A stretch of DNA of 8,986 bases from an uncultured Clostridiaceae bacterium. Its GTDB lineage: Bacteria; Bacillota; Clostridia; TANB77; CAG-508. A program made the position numbers and the translations under genes. Shown in pieces: positions 6,616-8,986 of this stretch; the first letter of the stretch is position 1, and every line of letters begins with the position of its first letter. The notes under the pieces are model-generated. The model searched no databases and was not told the DNA's origin. It saw nothing but the letters and a program-made list of their open reading frames with translations. The DNA is taken from contig CATZDQ010000058.1 of assembly GCA_958417695.1 (NCBI GenBank), forward strand, positions 1 through 8,986. Direction: 5' to 3'.

Positions 6616-7113
6616 TTAAAATCCCAGCTTTTTAAAATTACCCTTTGGAGCCTGTAACTTCACTTCTATTTTAGCATGTTCTTTAGCTACCACTTTTATA
6701 AAATTTTCTCCTTTAGTCAATGTCACCCTGGCCATTTGTGTTACGTCCATATTGTTATTTTCTTTAGCTTCTACAATCGTTTGCACCTCACCATTTGCTT
6801 TTACTAAAACTAATTTAGCCTGTCCCTGGCTGTTTTTCAATAAATATCGTATATCAATAGTCTCGTCTGATGTGGCTTGGTATGTCCATATCATTCCCAT
6901 ACCTTCTAATTCCATATTTGCTTCATAGGTTGTATCTATAATACTCTGCTCTTGCATAAATAAATTGTAAGAATTCTCCTTGCTAACCATTTTATCTATA
7001 TTCGTATAAATCTGGTTCATAGGATGAAGTAAGCCTTGTATAACTATATAACCTACTACCATTAAAACAAGCACAATGCCTATACAGATGCCTATCCATA
7101 CTTTTTTCTTCAT
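6616..7113 (-). CDS. Membrane-anchored beta-rich protein, likely ABC transporter partner
   Basis: Protein of 165 residues: a lysine start, one membrane helix (residues about 5-27, VWIGICIGIVLVLMVVGYIVIQG) and an outside domain with many short strands (MIWTYQATSDETIDIRYLL, AKLVLVKANGEVQTIVE, VTLTKGENFIKVVAKE). The strand pattern suggests a small beta-sandwich; no family is recognised. Start: ATG 7113 is preferred over an upstream in-frame ATG at 7146 because AAAGGAGG sits 7 nt before it, and because its ATG overlaps the upstream stop as ATGA (7110-7113), the usual sign of translational coupling. It lies between the HEAT-like gene and the ABC transporter, so an accessory role to that transporter is a fair inference but not shown. 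Confidence 0.8.
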   Translation of the reverse strand: MKKKVWIGICIGIVLVLMVVGYIVIQGLLHPMNQIYTNIDKMVSKENSYNLFMQEQSIIDTTYEANMELEGMGMIWTYQATSDETIDIRYLLKNSQGQAKLVLVKANGEVQTIVEAKENNNMDVTQMARVTLTKGENFIKVVAKEHAKIEVKLQAPKGNFKKLGF

Positions 7114-7574
7114 ATCAAATCCTCCTTTGTTCTTTTTTCTATCCATTTCTCAAAATCTTCTTGGTCTCTTACTATTAAACTTGCCATGCTTTCCTTATAA
7201 TTTTGTAATGGAATTGTAAGGAAAGCTTCCTCTAAAATTGGTAAAAGTTGCGGTTTATATGGTACTATTTCTTTCATATTACGAATAACCTCTCTTACCA
7301 CTGCTGGTTTGCTATCTTGTAATAAAGAAATATAACTTTCTATATTGTTTTCTAATTTATGCTCTATATCCCATCTAGCATTTTTAGCCACTAAACGGAT
7401 TGCTCTCATTTTCACATAAGTATGTTCATTCTGAAGTAATTGTAAAAAATCATCAAAATAAACATATACTGCATTCGATATTAGAGTTTGCTCTTCTAAA
7501 AACAATAAGGCCTGGTAAGCTTGATTATCATCCCTATCTTGTAATAAAGCAACAGCCTGTTCCATTGTTAACAT
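7110..7574 (-). CDS. HEAT-repeat-like protein
   Basis: Soluble, all-helical protein of 154 residues, without signal peptide. Paired helices repeat about every 38-40 residues: FDDFLQLLQNEHTYVKMRAIRLVAKNA, then IESYISLLQDSKPAVVREVIRNMKEIV, then LLPILEEAFLTIPLQNYKESMASLIV. The pattern (LLQDxxxxVRxxAIRxL) is that of HEAT/armadillo repeats, which serve as protein-protein docking scaffolds; about 3-4 repeats fit. Start ATG 7574 lies 7 nt after GAGG of a GAGGTGA site; ATG 7565 is an alternative using the second GAGG. It is the first gene of the operon and its stop overlaps the next start as ATGA. Its place beside a transporter suggests a regulatory or scaffolding job in the cytoplasm, an inference. 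Confidence 0.75.
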   Translation of the reverse strand: MLTMEQAVALLQDRDDNQAYQALLFLEEQTLISNAVYVYFDDFLQLLQNEHTYVKMRAIRLVAKNARWDIEHKLENNIESYISLLQDSKPAVVREVIRNMKEIVPYKPQLLPILEEAFLTIPLQNYKESMASLIVRDQEDFEKWIEKRTKEDLI

Positions 7575-7603
7575 CCTCTCACCTCTTTTTCTTTAGTGCA
7601 CAT

Positions 7604-7632
7604 AGTATACCATATAATTCCAAAATAAGAAA
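7604..7632 (-). promoter_or_regulatory. Promoter of the HEAT-anchor-ABC-rubredoxin operon
   Basis: Minus strand TATACT (7604-7609) preceded by TGG, an extended -10, with a weak -35 TTTCTT (7627-7632) at 17 nt. Start of transcription would be near 7597, about 23 nt before ATG 7574. No strong promoter is seen in the 74-bp and 50-bp gaps further down, so one transcript to the terminator at 3923-3963 is likely. Confidence 0.6.
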
Positions 7633-7662
7633 CTATTTTTTAGGTAGTTTTATAATTATAAA

Positions 7663-7711
7663 TGTCCATGTGTACCTGGTCCCGATGGACAAAAATATCC
7701 TTAGGGGACAC
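7663..7711. repeat. Left flanking palindromic repeat, diverged copy
   Basis: Starts with TGTCCATGTGTACCTGG and ends its first part with CGATGGACA (7663-7691), a decayed version of the perfect palindrome at 8833-8871: 25 of 29 bases agree. Then AGGGGACAC (7703-7711) mirrors GTGTCCCCCT at 8819-8828. The two regions thus form inverted flanks around the gene at 7788-8714, with an inner GGGGACAC block and an outer palindrome. The TGTCC/GGACA style recalls REP-like hairpins associated with Y1 transposases in Firmicutes, a comparison from memory. Confidence 0.65.
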
Positions 7712-7736
7712 CTATTTACTAATTTTTATACTTTTT

Positions 7737-7766
7737 AAAGCGTCTATCCTTACAGATGACGCTTTT
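7737..7766. terminator. Hairpin downstream of the chimeric gene, weak terminator candidate
   Basis: AAAGCGTC (7737-7744) pairs with GACGCTTT (7758-7765), with ATC/GAT extending the stem past one bulged base. It lies just beyond the stop at 7788 on the minus strand. The minus-strand tail is only TTT followed by A residues, so termination in that direction would be inefficient; the plus-strand tail TTTT is slightly better. Confidence 0.45.
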
Positions 7767-7787
7767 CTAGGTCTTTTATTTTTACTT

Positions 7788-8714
7788 CTATATTTTACAT
7801 TTTCTTATTAAAGTTAGTGTATGTATCTTTTCTTGTATAGCTACTTTTAAATATAACTTTTCAGTTACTATATCTTTATTGATAGAAAAATTTGTTTCTA
7901 TTCTGTCTTTAGAACAACCAAAATTTGCTTCTGGAAAATATTGTTTTCCATTTTCATCTATCACGGAAAGACTCTGCTTTATTCTTTGTGTTGTATCATC
8001 ATATTTTCGTTCAATCACTTCATCAAATCCATCTATTGTTGCTATAAAGGCCATACTTGTTTCTGATACAATTGCTTTTTCTAATTGTATACCGGCTATT
8101 GGTTTTTCTAATATATATTCTATATTACTTCTTTGATAAAATTGTTCTGGCACTTCTATTTCTAGATTCCAAATAGCATTAGAAATTGGTTCTGACTTAC
8201 TCTTTTTTTCTTCTGGTATCATTTCATAATATCTTAAATCCAAAATTTGCACTTTTAATTTTCGAGCCTTTGGAAAACCTTTTTTAGAAGTCGCCTGCAC
8301 ATTTGCCACAACTCTATCTTTTGTATAAGTACTATAACCATAAGAAGCTGTATCATTATAATTTATAGTATCATATACACTACTTGGCTTTCCTTTAATT
8401 TGCTTATCTTCTCTTTCGTATTTCTCTGTTAAGGCTATATATGATTTATGGTCTGCTAGTACGTCTAATAACACTTCTTGTAATGTATGGGCATGCAAAT
8501 ACTTACTATGCCAATTTTCTTCTCTATATCTTTTATAAATTCTACTACTTTCTATATTTCTATTTCTCTTTTTATGGATTTCTTCTTTTCCTTTTTGTAG
8601 CTCGTAATTGAATGTGTTGTACACTTTTGCACAATGCCACATGATATCTTCTTTTATCTCTTGATTTATCTTTTGAGGTTTTAAAATATACTTAAAGTTC
8701 AAGCGTATCTTCAT
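7788..8714 (-). CDS. Chimeric protein: TnpB N-terminus joined to DUF4179/DUF5643-like C-terminal domain
   Basis: A 308-codon intact frame with two unrelated halves. Residues 1-110 (MKIRLNFKYI, MWHCAKVYNTFNYELQ, YKRYREENWHSKYLHAHTLQ, ADHKSYIALTEKYE, KQIKGKP) read like the N-terminal part of IS605-family TnpB (OrfB), the RNA-guided nuclease. The RuvC Asp/Glu residues and the Cys4 zinc finger that should follow are absent. From about residue 111 the sequence changes (SSVYDTINYND, ARKLKVQILDLRYYEM, AIWNLEIEVPEQFYQRS, GIQLEKAIVSETSMAF, LSVIDENGKQYF, TEKLYLKVAI) to a pattern I associate with the outside C-terminal half of DUF4179/DUF5643 anti-sigma-like proteins. Their membrane helix is missing, so this half would be stranded in the cytoplasm. 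The ATG at 8714 overlaps GAGGTGATG closely; TTG 8702 is an alternative. An upstream in-frame start at 8834 would run through the flanking repeat and is rejected. Probably a relic fusion, though intact and with a promoter. Confidence 0.65.
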   Translation of the reverse strand: MKIRLNFKYILKPQKINQEIKEDIMWHCAKVYNTFNYELQKGKEEIHKKRNRNIESSRIYKRYREENWHSKYLHAHTLQEVLLDVLADHKSYIALTEKYEREDKQIKGKPSSVYDTINYNDTASYGYSTYTKDRVVANVQATSKKGFPKARKLKVQILDLRYYEMIPEEKKSKSEPISNAIWNLEIEVPEQFYQRSNIEYILEKPIAGIQLEKAIVSETSMAFIATIDGFDEVIERKYDDTTQRIKQSLSVIDENGKQYFPEANFGCSKDRIETNFSINKDIVTEKLYLKVAIQEKIHTLTLIRKCKI

Positions 8715-8735
8715 CACCTCTTTTCCATATTTTAT

Positions 8736-8764
8736 ATTATAGCATGCAGCACATATGTTCGTAA
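8736..8764 (-). promoter_or_regulatory. Candidate promoter of the chimeric gene
   Basis: Perfect TATAAT (8736-8741, minus strand) with a poor -35 TTACGA (8759-8764) at 17 nt, about 22 nt before the proposed start at 8714. The region 8765-8818 between it and the flanking repeat is A/T-rich with nothing else recognisable. Confidence 0.5.
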
Positions 8765-8818
8765 TAGTTTTTTTGATTAAAAGTAGAAATCTCCTATAAT
8801 ATAAAAAATAATTCATCT

Positions 8819-8871
8819 GTGTCCCCCTGGACAAAACTGTCCATATGTACCTGGTACATATGGACAGTTTT
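8819..8871. repeat. Right flanking repeat with perfect 39-nt palindrome
   Basis: GTGTCCCCCTGGACA leads into AAAACTGTCCATATGTACC (8833-8851), a single central T (8852) and the exact reverse complement of that arm (8853-8871). With A and T tracts at both ends it would also work as an intrinsic terminator in either direction, notably for the sortase gene whose TAA stop (8870-8872) overlaps its edge. A diverged copy lies at 7663-7711. Confidence 0.85.
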
Positions 8872-8986
8872 AATCATACACTTCTATTGCTTTTATAATA
8901 TTCCTTTTAATAGCACCTAATGTACATGTAATTAATGTTATTTCTCTTTCTCCTTGTGTTTGTTGATTTAAGCAAGTGGTATCTGT
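8870..8986 (-). CDS. Sortase, C-terminal fragment (runs off the window)
   Basis: Only the last 38 residues are inside the window; the frame is open to the right edge and ends with TAA at 8870-8872. The peptide QGEREITLITCTLGAIKRN matches the end of the sortase barrel: a TL-x-TC strand with the catalytic Cys, then an Arg 7 residues later that completes the His-Cys-Arg triad. Sortases are membrane-anchored transpeptidases that attach LPXTG-type proteins to the cell wall or polymerise pili. The class cannot be decided from this fragment and the His lies outside. None of the proteins in this window shows an LPXTG tail. Confidence 0.7.
   Translation of the reverse strand, partial: TDTTCLNQQTQGEREITLITCTLGAIKRNIIKAIEVYD

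Noticed and set aside
7641..7648. TAGGTAGT identical to the left edge of the MITE-like element, suggesting a second copy
   Set aside because: The match stops after 8 bases and no matching second end follows; likely chance.
7400..7738. Plus-strand open frame of 112 codons
   Set aside because: Antisense to the HEAT-like gene and runs through its promoter and the flanking repeat; no ribosome-binding site.
8715..8834. N-terminal extension of the chimeric gene (40 extra codons)
   Set aside because: It would place coding sequence across the promoter and into the GTGTCCCCCTGG repeat; the ribosome-binding site lies at the downstream start.

Overview
The window is AT-rich and the strong ribosome-binding sites (AGGAGG type), consensus-like sigma-A promoters, membrane-anchored and secreted proteins and a sortase fragment point to a low-GC Gram-positive, most likely a Clostridia member (Lachnospirales-like). 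That placement is inference from gene content and style only. Most genes lie on the minus strand; two short plus-strand genes sit in the middle.

Left part (1-2243, minus strand): a protein with two SSB-type OB folds (7-717, TTG start) has its own promoter at 801-829. Upstream is a small conserved-looking protein with a Mur-ligase-like YGF segment (897-1391). Before that is a PdaB-like polysaccharide deacetylase (1468-2243), broken by two separate one-base insertions, so it reads in three frames. Reconstructed, it has 257 residues, essentially a full-length family member.

Middle (2244-3963, plus strand): a small secreted protein (2492-2911) with a good promoter and an intrinsic terminator, then a 269-bp non-coding element with about 32-bp imperfect terminal inverted repeats (2998-3266) that looks like a MITE or internally deleted relic with IS256-like ends. 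It fills almost all the space between that terminator and the ribosome-binding site of the next gene, a membrane-anchored protein (3286-3921). A long A/T-flanked hairpin (3923-3963) ends transcription from both sides.

Minus-strand operon (3999-7632): from a promoter at 7604-7632 run a HEAT-repeat-like protein, a membrane-anchored beta-rich protein (coupled by an ATGA overlap), a MacB/FtsX-type ABC transporter with fused ATPase and permease, and a 59-residue rubredoxin-like protein absent from ordinary ORF lists. The order suggests an exporter or envelope-stress module; its substrate is unknown.

Right part (7663-8986): the most unusual locus. A 308-codon gene joins, in frame, the first about 110 residues of an IS605-type TnpB protein to about 200 residues resembling the extracytoplasmic C-terminal half of DUF4179/DUF5643 (anti-sigma-like) proteins. 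It has a promoter, and it is bracketed by related palindromic repeats. One of these is a perfect 19+1+19 palindrome whose end overlaps the stop codon of a sortase gene that runs off the window. Nothing here resembles CRISPR, rRNA or tRNA genes.
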